DNA of 64,000 bases, taken from contig JBCAQO010000014.1 of the NCBI GenBank assembly GCA_039111635.1, positions 496,001 through 560,000 of the forward strand, read 5' to 3'. A model generated the notes under the pieces. The model was not told where the DNA came from. It was given only the letters and a program-made list of their open reading frames with translations, and searched no databases. The position numbers and the translations under genes were made by a program. Position 1 is the first letter of the stretch; each line of letters begins with the position of its first letter. The DNA comes from Heterobasidion occidentale (lineage: Eukaryota > Basidiomycota > Agaricomycetes > Russulales > Bondarzewiaceae). Of the stretch, positions 11,399-20,640 are shown in pieces.

Positions 11399-12872
11399 TT
11401 GTCACGCTTCGACTACAAACTCACACACAAGGCGGGGACCACGAATAAATCAGACGGTCTGTCTCGGAGGCCAGACCATAAAGAGGGGGTGGAATTAGAC
11501 AATTCGGGAGAAGTCCTCCTCGGGCCGGAAATTTTCGATAAAACAACCCAGCCAAACTCCCGGACCCCCTTCACAGAAGCAACAAACATCAGATCTGTCC
11601 ATCTCGGCGCAACAGATCTGATAGAACCTCTCGATCCACAGAAGATCTTCCACCTTAGGGCAACGGGAAGAACGGCGGTTACCATGATCGAGACGGAGCT
11701 TAGGGACCGCATCATAGCAGGAAACAGGGAAGACCCCTGGCTATTGGAAATACTGAAACAGGTCAATGAACTCGGACCAAGATCCCTCAAGAAAGGCTTG
11801 CAGGAATGGAACGAAGAGGACGGCCTCGTACTACATCGCAGAAAGGTTTATGTACCGTCAAACGGAGAACTACGAAGGGACATAATCAAACGGCATCATG
11901 ACAACCGAACAGCGGGACATCCAGGAGTTAGAGGTACCCTGGCGTCAGTCGGTCAAGACTATACTTGGCCCGGAATGTCTAACACGGTACAACAATACGT
12001 GGAAGGATGCGCAATATGTCAATCAACGAAGAACGACACACACCCGACAATGGTGCCATTACAGCCTACGGAGATACCGGACCGACCATTCGGAACAATC
12101 ACAATGGACTTTATTACAGATCTCCCGGAGTCAAATGGATACGACTCAATACATGTGGTCACGGATCGGTTAACAAAGACAACGATCATCACCCCTTGCA
12201 AGAAGACGATCGATTCCGACGGAACGGCGAAATTACTCTTAGATCACACATGGCGACGGTACGGATTACCGGACAAGATAATTTCGGACCGCGGAACACA
12301 ATTTGCGTCTAAAGTAGCACAGGCGCTACTAGAAGAATTAGGAATCAAGTCATCCCTTAGCACGGCTTACCACCCACAGACGGATGGAGCAACAGAACAG
12401 ATGAACCAGGAACTGGAGCAATACCTCAGGGCATTTTGCAGCTCCACACAGGACGACTGGGCCGAACTTATTCCCTATGCAGAATATGCCCACAACTCAC
12501 ACCAGCACTCGGCGACAAAGATCTCGCCGTTCGAGCTCCTTCATGGATACCAACCAAGAGCTTACCCTGCAATCGTCGGAAACACAAATGTACCCACTGC
12601 CGACAAACGCCTAGAACTGTTAAAGAAAGCACAGCAAGAAGCAAAGGCCAGTTTGGAAATTGCAGCAGAATCCATGAAGACTCAGCACGACAAGTTTGGG
12701 GTAGAACTTCCCCCATTCAAGAAAGGCGATCAAGTATGGCTCGACAGAAAGAACATACACACGGATCACCCCTCGGAGAAGTTAAGGCCAAAAAGATTTG
12801 GGCCATTCAAGATTTTGGACACCATAGGAACGGTTAACTATCGGCTAGAGTTGCCGAAGAATTGGAGGAAGA
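11399..12872 (+). pseudogene. Element 1 integrase, interrupted by element 2
   Basis: Encodes the end of RNase H (RQARWSLYLSRFDYKL, AGTTNKSDGLSRR) and the integrase. The HHCC zinc domain is RHHDNRTAGHPG...CAICQSTKN. The D,D,E core is TMDFITDLP, ISDRGTQFA and QTDGATEQMNQELEQ (about 12105-12420). The GPY/F-type C-terminal domain begins KRFGPFKILDTIGTVNYRLELP. The frame stops at NWRK, where element 2 inserted; the next codons, IHNVFHASRL, are at 23726. Confidence 0.85.
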
Positions 12873-13491
12873 TGTTATGACTTGACCAATCGGGGCCCTT
12901 CGCGGCCGGTCTAACCGATGGATCAAGCATCACATGCTAGGCGGCTCCACTACGGAGCGTACACCAAGGTATTCGGCATGTCCTTAGGAGCCGACAAGAC
13001 CGATGGTTCTTCAAGACATCGGTAGAGGCTATATTAGAGGGACATGAGGCTCACGAAGTTCACACAGTAATAAGGGAGGCATTCACATGCCATGGGCTTA
13101 GGGCTTACGGGTAAGCACCTCGTCGCACCATGATGGATCAGTGCGACTAGAGAAGTACAAGAGTAGGCGCCGGATGAGAAAGACGGCGGCCACAGCTCTC
13201 CTAGATGGAAACTAGGAGAAGCACACGGACTCTTACCCTATACCCCATACAGTATATAAGGCCCATAGAATAGGCTGAGGATCTTCAGTCTATTCTCTTC
13301 GTTCATTTGTATCTTCGAATACGAACCTCTTCGTTCTTACACGGTCTCCACACTGTGTAACTTAGAGCCAATCATTATTCCCTCCTGTATCAACGTCTGA
13401 TACAGTCGAGACTCCGTCCACCACTCTGTCTATCGTGCGACCTAGGGAAGAACCTGTTACTCTTGGGTTACCGAACGAGCAGTTCGTAACA
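12873..13491 (+). repeat. 5' LTR of element 2
   Basis: 619 bp. TATATAAG at 13253-13260 is the probable promoter TATA box. The LTR is followed by an untranslated leader of about 130-320 bp. Confidence 0.92.
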
Positions 13492-13811
13492 CTAGAATAG
13501 ACTCGCTTTTGCCCCTACCTTGCACCACACTCTGCTTGCTGCCACACTCTTTCTCACAACCCTCATCGGTGGCATAGACCCCCACCGAAGAGAGTTACTT
13601 CACACGCCCTGGAGCAAGACCTAGGCCTAGGATTTCCACCAGGCACTAGACGAACTCATAACCAACTTCGACAGAACAATCGTCCTATCCATCAAAGAGA
13701 AAACCACTGGTATTACTCCGACACCAATCGGCCAGCACCCCCAAACTTTGATAACTGCTCGTACCGAGAAGGACGATACTTCTTCACAAGAGAAGACGGA
13801 ACAGAAGCTGA

Positions 13812-15176
13812 GTGGGCTTGGGACGAAATAGCAGAAGACTGGGTAGAACCACCCCAGTACAGGAACCCGAACCGGAAATCCCGGACACATCGGAGGAAGA
13901 AGAAGGAACATCCGAGTCCGAATCCTCGGATATTCAAACACCGATCAACACCCGAAATATTATGTCAAATCCTACAGACCCCCCCGTCTCGTCAGGAAGG
14001 GGCAAGCTCAAGCTCCCTGATAACTTCGAAGGGGACCGAACACAATCACAGAAATTCATCATGAATTGCCTCCTCCTTTTTACAGCAGAACCAGACCGAT
14101 ACAAGACGGATTCAGACAAAGTTTCTCTCGCTCTCTCGTGCATGAGATACGGGACGGCCGGCGTATGGGCAGAGAGCTTCCTAAAGAAGACAGTAGGGGC
14201 AACCCCGCCCAAGACCGTAGGAACTTGGGACGACTTCCTTGTCAGGTTTAAACTCCAGTTCAAGGAAACGAACCTCACGGACAAGGCCCGAAGCGCCCTC
14301 ATGTCTTTCTCTCAGGGGAAGATGACGGTGGATGAATATTCAAACCAATTCATCCTTATAGCCGCCGACGCCGACATCACCGACAGGGAACAAGTTCCCT
14401 ACTTCCAGAGAGGGCTCGATCCGAGAGTCATGGACAAGATCTATGACAAAGAAACTCCGCCGAAAGATACGATCCAAGACTGGGTTAACACTGCCTGTGA
14501 AATAGATGGACGCTTGAGAGCCCGAAGTGCTCAAAAGGCGATCCTCGCCAACTCCACCTCATTCCGAAGCGACTTCCTCAATCGCTTTCACCTCCAACCA
14601 GCTCGTCGCTACAACTCTACCACCGCTCCTCGCAGAACGAACAACCAGGTGGTTGACATGGATATTGACGCCTCTCGTAAAAGAGACGCCGATCGGAACA
14701 AGCGTGTATACGATGGCAAGAGACCCGCTCCCTTTTCCTGCTACAATTGCGGAAAACCAGGGCATGGGATAGCTGACTGTCGTTCCCCTCGTAGAGGCAT
14801 TCCCCCGTCTCGAGGAAATCTGCGCAAGCCGATGGGCAGAGGAGGTAGACGAACTCGCGCTGCAGACATGGAGGATGAAGACGAGCAAGAATCCCCGGTG
14901 GGAGACGATGCGCGACTACATCGAGGACTGGAGGAGGGGAGTTCTCATGGCCACCACCGTCGGGTACCACAACCTGGTAATTCGGTGGAACGTGAGGACC
15001 CTTCCGCGAGAAGGGGAGGATCACGCCAGAGCGATGGAGAGCGCTACGTACCGCCTAACGGACGACGAAGCAACGGACCCATCAGTGATATTAATGGCGT
15101 CCGAGCGCTCTTCCAAGGAGTAGGAAAGGCCGAGCAAAGGCAAATGTTGGTGGATCTGGCAGAGGATTTTTCCTGA
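13812..15176 (+). CDS. Element 2 Gag polyprotein
   Basis: A 454-codon frame. An Asp/Glu/Ser-rich N-terminus leads to a Gag capsid-like region (LKLPDNFEGDR, DDFLVRFKLQF, MTVDEYSNQFILIA, PYFQRGLDPRVM) and one CCHC knuckle C-Y-N-C-G-K-P-G-H-G-I-A-D-C (about 14740-14780), then an Arg/Gly-rich tail. MSNPTDPP at 13963 is an alternative start. Upstream, another frame reads FDNCSYREGRYFFTREDG and WDEIAEDWVEPP, which looks like genuine Gag N-terminus joined through one missing base at a C run near 13855. The stop TGA at 15174 overlaps the pol frame. Confidence 0.8.
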   Translation: MGLGRNSRRLGRTTPVQEPEPEIPDTSEEEEGTSESESSDIQTPINTRNIMSNPTDPPVSSGRGKLKLPDNFEGDRTQSQKFIMNCLLLFTAEPDRYKTDSDKVSLALSCMRYGTAGVWAESFLKKTVGATPPKTVGTWDDFLVRFKLQFKETNLTDKARSALMSFSQGKMTVDEYSNQFILIAADADITDREQVPYFQRGLDPRVMDKIYDKETPPKDTIQDWVNTACEIDGRLRARSAQKAILANSTSFRSDFLNRFHLQPARRYNSTTAPRRTNNQVVDMDIDASRKRDADRNKRVYDGKRPAPFSCYNCGKPGHGIADCRSPRRGIPPSRGNLRKPMGRGGRRTRAADMEDEDEQESPVGDDARLHRGLEEGSSHGHHRRVPQPGNSVEREDPSARRGGSRQSDGERYVPPNGRRSNGPISDINGVRALFQGVGKAEQRQMLVDLAEDFS

Positions 15177-17683
15177 CCTCTCCTTCACCAGCCGAAGAGA
15201 GAGGGTCGAGGAAACTCGAGTATGATTCCCCACCATATATTCGAATCGGAGCAATGAACAGTCACATTATTACCCCCATTCGACTTGACGTGCGATTAAC
15301 AACTCGAGGAAGAAGCGCTGGAGCCAGAGCCGCCATCGACTCAGCATGCGAAGGGATTTTGGTAAACGAGGGGTGGGTACAGAAGCACAATCTTCCCACC
15401 TATCCTTTAAACCGCCCCATCCGTGTTCGCAACGTCGATGACACCATCAACAAGGCAGGCCTCATTCGACGAGGCCTGGACGCGAATCTCACCGTCAAGG
15501 ATAGACGGGGGAGAACTCACACCGAGCGCGTCCAGATGTTCATCACCAATCTAGGGAAAGACGACATGCTCCTAGGAACGGATTGGTTGAAATACCACGA
15601 CCCCTCCATCGGGTGGAGGCGCCGTGAGGTACACTTTGATCGATGCCCCAGAGATTGCCGACAACCATATGGGTTTACCAAGGCAAGGGAAGAGCCTACC
15701 AAGAAGGCATGGCTAGCGAAACTACGCGGTGACAAGGTTCCTCAGCGGACAAAACCGCATCTTGTCTCAGAACCGGTAGGACCTTCGTGGACTTGGACTA
15801 AAGAGCAATGGAGCCAAGTACCCGCGAAGGAATGGAAAACTCGGTTCATGGAGTTACTCGAGCACAAATCCCGACAACGTAAGGCTCGGGAGTGGCTCGA
15901 AGAACAAGTAGCCGAAAGGAAGGAACGCCGGCGAGCCCAACAAGAGGCAGCCCAGGGCGAAGCTTCAGGAAAAGTCGCTGAAGAAGCGCAAACACCGTTT
16001 GACTCCTCCGCAATGGATAGCGCAGGAGAACCCGTCATTAGGAAGGTAGCTCCAGAACCCTCGGGGTTCGCAAGCTTTGACGAAGACCTGGAGGAAGAAA
16101 TCGATACCACCGACTTAAAAAGTCGGGTACCGACAGAATATCATTCTTACCTCGACATCTTCAGCGAACGACGATCGCAGAGGCTTCCCCAACATACAGT
16201 ATGGGACCACGCGATAAACCTCAAACCGTCTTTTGTACCCCAGGCCCCGCGGATATTTCCCCTGAGCCTGGAAAAGCATGACGAGTTAGGGAAGTTCGTC
16301 AAAGAGCACCTTTCCAGAGGAACAATACGTCGGTCAACAGCACATAGCGCAGCCTCTTTCTTTTTTGTAAGCAAGAAAGATGGGAAGCTCCGTCCGGTAC
16401 AAGACTATCGTCACCTTAACGAACACACCATTCAAGACGTCACCCCCCTGCCATTAATCCAAGAACTATTGGACATTATTAAAGGCGCAACGGTGTTCTC
16501 GAAGCTCGATGTTCGGTGGGGATATAACAACGTGCGCATCAAGAAAGGAGACGAATCCAAGGCGGCCTTCGTCACACCCTTAGGACTCTTCGAACCTACA
16601 GTGATGTTCCTTGGGCTCTGTAATTCCCCGGGAACCTTCCAAGCCATGATGAACATGATCTTCCAAGAACTCATCCTGGCCCGGAAAATAGCGGTATATA
16701 TGGACGACATCCTGATCTTCACGAAGACCACAGCGGAACACATTGTGATCCTTCGGCGAGTCCTCCAAATCCTGCGCGACAACGATCTTTACCTCAAACC
16801 AGAGAAATGCGAGTTCCACAAGGAGAAGCTGAACTACCTTGGGTACACGATCTCCAAAGACCACGTCGCTATGGAAGACTCGAAGATTGAAGCTATCCAG
16901 GAATGGCCCATTCCACGCACAGTTCGCGACATCCGCTCTTTCTTAGGCTTAGGGAACTTCTACCGACGATTCATCGATAAATTCTCTCTGATCGCTCGGC
17001 CCCTGCATGACCTCACGAAGAAGGATGTGAAATGGGACTGGACCACGAAGTGCCAACAGGCGTTTGATCGACTGAAGGAGATCTTCACCAGCCGACCCGT
17101 CCTGTTGTACCCTGACCCGATGCGCCCTTACCGGCTTGTTACCGACGCTTCCCTCGCAGCATATGGTGCAGTCCTCTTACAGGAAGGACCTGATAACGAC
17201 TGGCACCCTGTGGCATACCTCTCAGGATCGTTCTCACCGGCCGAACGAAATTACGACGTGCACGATCGCGAACTCCTCGCCATCATCAAAGCACTGGAAC
17301 ACTGGAAACACTACCTCGAAGGCGCCCGACATCCCTTTGAGGTCTGGACGGACCATAAAAACCTAGAACACTTTAAGATGGCGCGCAACCTGTCAAGGCG
17401 ACAAGCGCGCTGGAGTCTGTTTTTGTCCCGATTTGACTTTCAGCTCAGTTACAGGGCTGGAACTACTAATCATGCCGATGCTCTGTCCAGGCGTCCAGAC
17501 CTTAGTGAGGGGGTGGAATCTGATAACAAGGCACAGACTCTACTCCTGTCCAGATTTTTCACCGAGTCCAGCGAAACTCTAGTAGAGCCAAGCGAAGGCA
17601 TACACGTCAAAGCAACAGAACTCGTATCCTCGGACATCCTCTCCCTTATTCGACACTCGCGCTCGGAACGATTTGCTGGTTGA
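15164..17683 (+). CDS. Element 2 Pol: protease, reverse transcriptase, RNase H
   Basis: Pol is in the -1 frame relative to gag and is open across the gag stop; its first internal ATG is 15254. Protease: AAIDSACEGILVN, with LLGTDWL near the end. A charged linker follows. RT: ASFFFVSKKDGKLRPVQDYR, KLDVRWGYNNVRI, FLGLCNSPGTFQ and catalytic VYMDDILIFTK (about 16696-16728). RNase H: LVTDASLAAYGAVLLQ, HDRELLAIIKALEHWKHYLE, WTDHKNL. At 17650-17683 the frame ends (ERFAG) and integrase continues one frame over from FDTRARNDLLVDVALKK, so a one-base lesion separates them. Confidence 0.85.
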   Translation, partial: GFFLTSPSPAEERGSRKLEYDSPPYIRIGAMNSHIITPIRLDVRLTTRGRSAGARAAIDSACEGILVNEGWVQKHNLPTYPLNRPIRVRNVDDTINKAGLIRRGLDANLTVKDRRGRTHTERVQMFITNLGKDDMLLGTDWLKYHDPSIGWRRREVHFDRCPRDCRQPYGFTKAREEPTKKAWLAKLRGDKVPQRTKPHLVSEPVGPSWTWTKEQWSQVPAKEWKTRFMELLEHKSRQRKAREWLEEQVAERKERRRAQQEAAQGEASGKVAEEAQTPFDSSAMDSAGEPVIRKVAPEPSGFASFDEDLEEEIDTTDLKSRVPTEYHSYLDIFSERRSQRLPQHTVWDHAINLKPSFVPQAPRIFPLSLEKHDELGKFVKEHLSRGTIRRSTAHSAASFFFVSKKDGKLRPVQDYRHLNEHTIQDVTPLPLIQELLDIIKGATVFSKLDVRWGYNNVRIKKGDESKAAFVTPLGLFEPTVMFLGLCNSPGTFQAMMNMIFQELILARKIAVYMDDILIFTKTTAEHIVILRRVLQILRDNDLYLKPEKCEFHKEKLNYLGYTISKDHVAMEDSKIEAIQEWPIPRTVRDIRSFLGLGNFYRRFIDKFSLIARPLHDLTKKDVKWDWTTKCQQAFDRLKEIFTSRPVLLYPDPMRPYRLVTDASLAAYGAVLLQEGPDNDWHPVAYLSGSFSPAERNYDVHDRELLAIIKALEHWKHYLEGARHPFEVWTDHKNLEHFKMARNLSRRQARWSLFLSRFDFQLSYRAGTTNHADALSRRPDLSEGVESDNKAQTLLLSRFFTESSETLVEPSEGIHVKATELVSSDILSLIRHSRSERFAG

Positions 17684-19106
17684 TGTCGCCCTCAAGAAAC
17701 TGCTGGAAAAAGGTCCAAACGCAATGAAGGGCGACCTAGGAAAATGGACACATGAAGAGGGCATCACAAGACGTGACGGTTACATATGCGTCCCGAAGGA
17801 CGACCTCCTTCGACGAATGATTGTCAAAACGCACCATGACACTATGGCTACAGGACACCTGGGCCGAGCAAAGACCTTGGAATTGGTCCAACGCCATTAC
17901 TGGTGGTCAAGCATGACCAAATTCGTACACGCATATGTGGATGGATGTGCAGTTTGCCAATCTACCAAGAACCTTCCCCATAGGACCCATCCACCGATCC
18001 AACCGCTGGAAACCACAAACGTTCCTTGGCGTTTTATCTCCACCGACTTCGTAACAGACCTCCCGGAAAGCAGAGGCTACGACTCAATCAACGTGGTAGT
18101 CAATCAGGGTCTGTCAAAAGGAATAGTCATAACCCCGTGCAAGAAGACAATCACGGCCGAAGAAACCACGACGCTCTTCCAGGACAATGTGTTCAAACGA
18201 TATGGTTTACCAACCAAGGTGGTGTCCGACAGAGGTCCTCAATTTGCGGCAAAGTTCACAAGGGAACTATGGAAAGGAATGGGAATCACCCCTGCCCTCA
18301 GCACGGCTTACCACCCCCAAACGGACGGAGAAACAGAACGGGTAAACCAAGAGATCGAGCAGTTCCTGCGAGTTTTCTGCAACTACCATCAAGATAACTG
18401 GGTAGACTTGATCCCCTTCGCAGAATTCTCCCACAATACCCGAAGACACTCCGCCACTGGGAAGTCGCCGTTTGAAGTCCTTTATGGGTTCAATCCACCA
18501 TATTCGGTCGACTCAGCTCTGGAGACCAAGGTGCCCGCAGTAACTGAACGTTTGCGGCTAATCAAAGAAGTCCAAGAAGATGCGGCCGCAAGTCTACAAA
18601 TAGCAGCGCAGCACGCCAAGGACCGGGACCTACGCAGGAAACTTCCGCAGTGGGAAGTAGGAACCCAAGTTTGGTTAGAAGGAACCCATATTCGGACGAC
18701 TCATCCGAAATTCAAGCTGGCACCTAGACGCTATGGCCCCTTTTCAGTGATTGAAAGAATCGGTCCTCTGGCTTATCGGTTGGAAATACCCGAAACATGG
18801 AAGATACACCCGGTGTTTCATGCCTCCATACTCACGGAATATCACGAGACAGAGGCCCACGGAAGGAACTTCCCCAGACCTGCCCCAGAGATCCTGAATG
18901 AAGAAGAGCACTACGAAGTGGAGGCCATTCTAGATTCAAGACGCCAGGGACGGGGCACCAAGTACCTTGTCAAGTGGGTCGGATACTCCGAGGCCGATAA
19001 CACTTGGGAACCCTTTGCCCTCCTCAAAGATACGGCCGACGAGGCGCTTCGTGAATTCCACGAAAGCTACCCAGACAAGCCCCGACCAGCGGCGATTAGG
19101 CTTTAG
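17640..19106 (+). CDS. Element 2 integrase with C-terminal chromodomain
   Basis: The frame is open from about 17640, with its first ATG at 17673. HHCC domain: THHDTMATGHLG...CAVCQSTKN. The catalytic D,D,E residues lie in STDFVTDLP, VSDRGPQFA and QTDGETERVNQEIEQ. GPY/F domain: RRYGPFSVIERIGPLAYRLE. The chromodomain YEVEAILDSR...TKYLVKWVGYSEADNTWEP (about 18909-19015) is the module by which chromoviruses target heterochromatin, though I infer rather than show histone binding here. It is separated from RT/RNase H by a frame change at about 17650. Confidence 0.88.
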   Translation, partial: SPLFDTRARNDLLVDVALKKLLEKGPNAMKGDLGKWTHEEGITRRDGYICVPKDDLLRRMIVKTHHDTMATGHLGRAKTLELVQRHYWWSSMTKFVHAYVDGCAVCQSTKNLPHRTHPPIQPLETTNVPWRFISTDFVTDLPESRGYDSINVVVNQGLSKGIVITPCKKTITAEETTTLFQDNVFKRYGLPTKVVSDRGPQFAAKFTRELWKGMGITPALSTAYHPQTDGETERVNQEIEQFLRVFCNYHQDNWVDLIPFAEFSHNTRRHSATGKSPFEVLYGFNPPYSVDSALETKVPAVTERLRLIKEVQEDAAASLQIAAQHAKDRDLRRKLPQWEVGTQVWLEGTHIRTTHPKFKLAPRRYGPFSVIERIGPLAYRLEIPETWKIHPVFHASILTEYHETEAHGRNFPRPAPEILNEEEHYEVEAILDSRRQGRGTKYLVKWVGYSEADNTWEPFALLKDTADEALREFHESYPDKPRPAAIRL

Positions 19107-19164
19107 AAAGATATAAAAAGGGGGACATTCCCCCCTCTTTCAAAGCAAGAATCCTCCCCAGCAC

Positions 19165-20541
19165 ATGTCCAACCACTCCTCCCTGGAATACTCCCCTGGA
19201 CGTGCCATGCTCATCGATGACGGAACTACCTCCTCCCCTTCAAGAAACCCCTCGCCAGACATCATTCTGGCCGTGGCCAACCCCGACACTGGACGCCCTA
19301 GCCGAAGCAGCCGCCCAACGACACCAGGAGGAGCTCCTGTACAAATCAGTGTCCACCAAACCGCGCTCACCGTCGAAGATCGAACGGGTCCCCGAGCCTC
19401 ACCACGGTTTGAGAGAGCTCATGACGAGCACGATGAAAGACGTCAAGCAGAAGGAAGGCACGCTCCGTCAACGCCTCCGCGACCGACGTCAGCGTTGGCT
19501 CAAGGAGACGCAAGACAGGAAACGAGAGGCGGAAGAAGACCAGGAAACCCTTCGGACCTGGCATCGCCTACAACTGTTGAGGCAGGTGTACAAGAACCAG
19601 CAACGGCTGGTACACCAGCTGCCAGGACCAGAGGGCCCCCTACCAGTAGTCGAGATCTGCACCCCGGAGAGTTGGAAGGACTAGGAGACGCACTACTCCA
19701 GCGCACCACCATCTCTGCGGTAATTCAGATGGCCACAGCGCTGGCCTTACAAAGGCTCGCTAATTTCTTCGCAGGGCAACCAGGAAGCGAGAGCGACGAC
19801 ATACCCCGACGCCTCGCTGACGCGAGCGACCAGGTCAGGCTTCTGGCCTATGCAGATGATCATAGGGCCGCCTCCTGGTACGCCCGAGGAAATAATGGGG
19901 CTTACGCCCTACTCATTCATCCGGACGAGTTCTCCTCCTTCATCAATCTGGAGCTCCTACCCGCCCTCATCTCGCGCACCGACACAGGACATCCAAGTCA
20001 CGCCCATCCCGTTCGGACTGACCCATTCCGCGTCCAACCATGGAGCGAAGCTAGCAGAGCGGTACCGGCTACAAGTAGTCGAGACGCATCCACCCAGACC
20101 GAATATGTCTGGGCTACGGTCCAACGACAGGCACGAAGAGACCGAGAGGCCCTTCCTCCCATATCGGCAGGACAATCCACCGGGCAGGACGCAGGAGGCA
20201 GCAATGAGGAGCATCCTCCAAGGTACAGGAGGAATGAGGGACGAGGGAGCCAGAGAACAAGGGCAACCCTTCAACCCAGGCGAAGCAGTCCTAGAAGAAC
20301 TCGACCAAGAAATTCGCCGACTCCAGACCGTCCTCGAGATAATCGAGCTGAAGGAGCGCATCCACGGACTAGTAGAAGAACTCCAATCCGCCAGCGCCCG
20401 ACTCAGCGAACTACTTCCTGGACTCGAGCGGAACTAGACGCCTGGGACGAGGTCGAAGGCGACAATTACGACGACGCCGACCCCTATTATCAGCCAGATG
20501 AAGGATATGGTGATTACGGAGACATTGGCGGAGGATACTAA
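19165..20541 (+). CDS. Element 2 extra ORF downstream of pol (two overlapping open frames)
   Basis: A 458-codon frame follows pol by about 60 bases and resembles no family I know. Its middle part (SAVIQMATALALQRLANFF, AYALLIHPDEFSSFINLELL) and acidic Tyr-rich C-terminus look protein-like, while long Arg-rich stretches look like a shadow. In those stretches the neighbouring frame is open instead (19202-19684 and 19850-20437) and encodes coiled-coil-like sequence such as LDALAEAAAQRHQEELLYK and LDQEIRRLQTVLEIIELKE. Either an ancestral ORF has gained compensating frameshifts, or both frames are used. It could be an accessory protein; no envelope-like signal or membrane segment is seen. Confidence 0.45.
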   Translation: MSNHSSLEYSPGRAMLIDDGTTSSPSRNPSPDIILAVANPDTGRPSRSSRPTTPGGAPVQISVHQTALTVEDRTGPRASPRFERAHDEHDERRQAEGRHAPSTPPRPTSALAQGDARQETRGGRRPGNPSDLASPTTVEAGVQEPATAGTPAARTRGPPTSSRDLHPGELEGLGDALLQRTTISAVIQMATALALQRLANFFAGQPGSESDDIPRRLADASDQVRLLAYADDHRAASWYARGNNGAYALLIHPDEFSSFINLELLPALISRTDTGHPSHAHPVRTDPFRVQPWSEASRAVPATSSRDASTQTEYVWATVQRQARRDREALPPISAGQSTGQDAGGSNEEHPPRYRRNEGRGSQRTRATLQPRRSSPRRTRPRNSPTPDRPRDNRAEGAHPRTSRRTPIRQRPTQRTTSWTRAELDAWDEVEGDNYDDADPYYQPDEGYGDYGDIGGGY

Positions 20542-20640
20542 AACAGGGAGTTGAGGAACCCCTGGTTTTAACATGATGACGGAGAGGAAAGGACCCTCCG
20601 CATCGCAGGTACCGGTTTCACACACAGGACGCCGGAACGG

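Noticed and set aside
19165..20541. Envelope-like gene in element 2
   Set aside because: No signal peptide, membrane segment or cleavage site; composition is charged and coiled-coil or Arg-rich.
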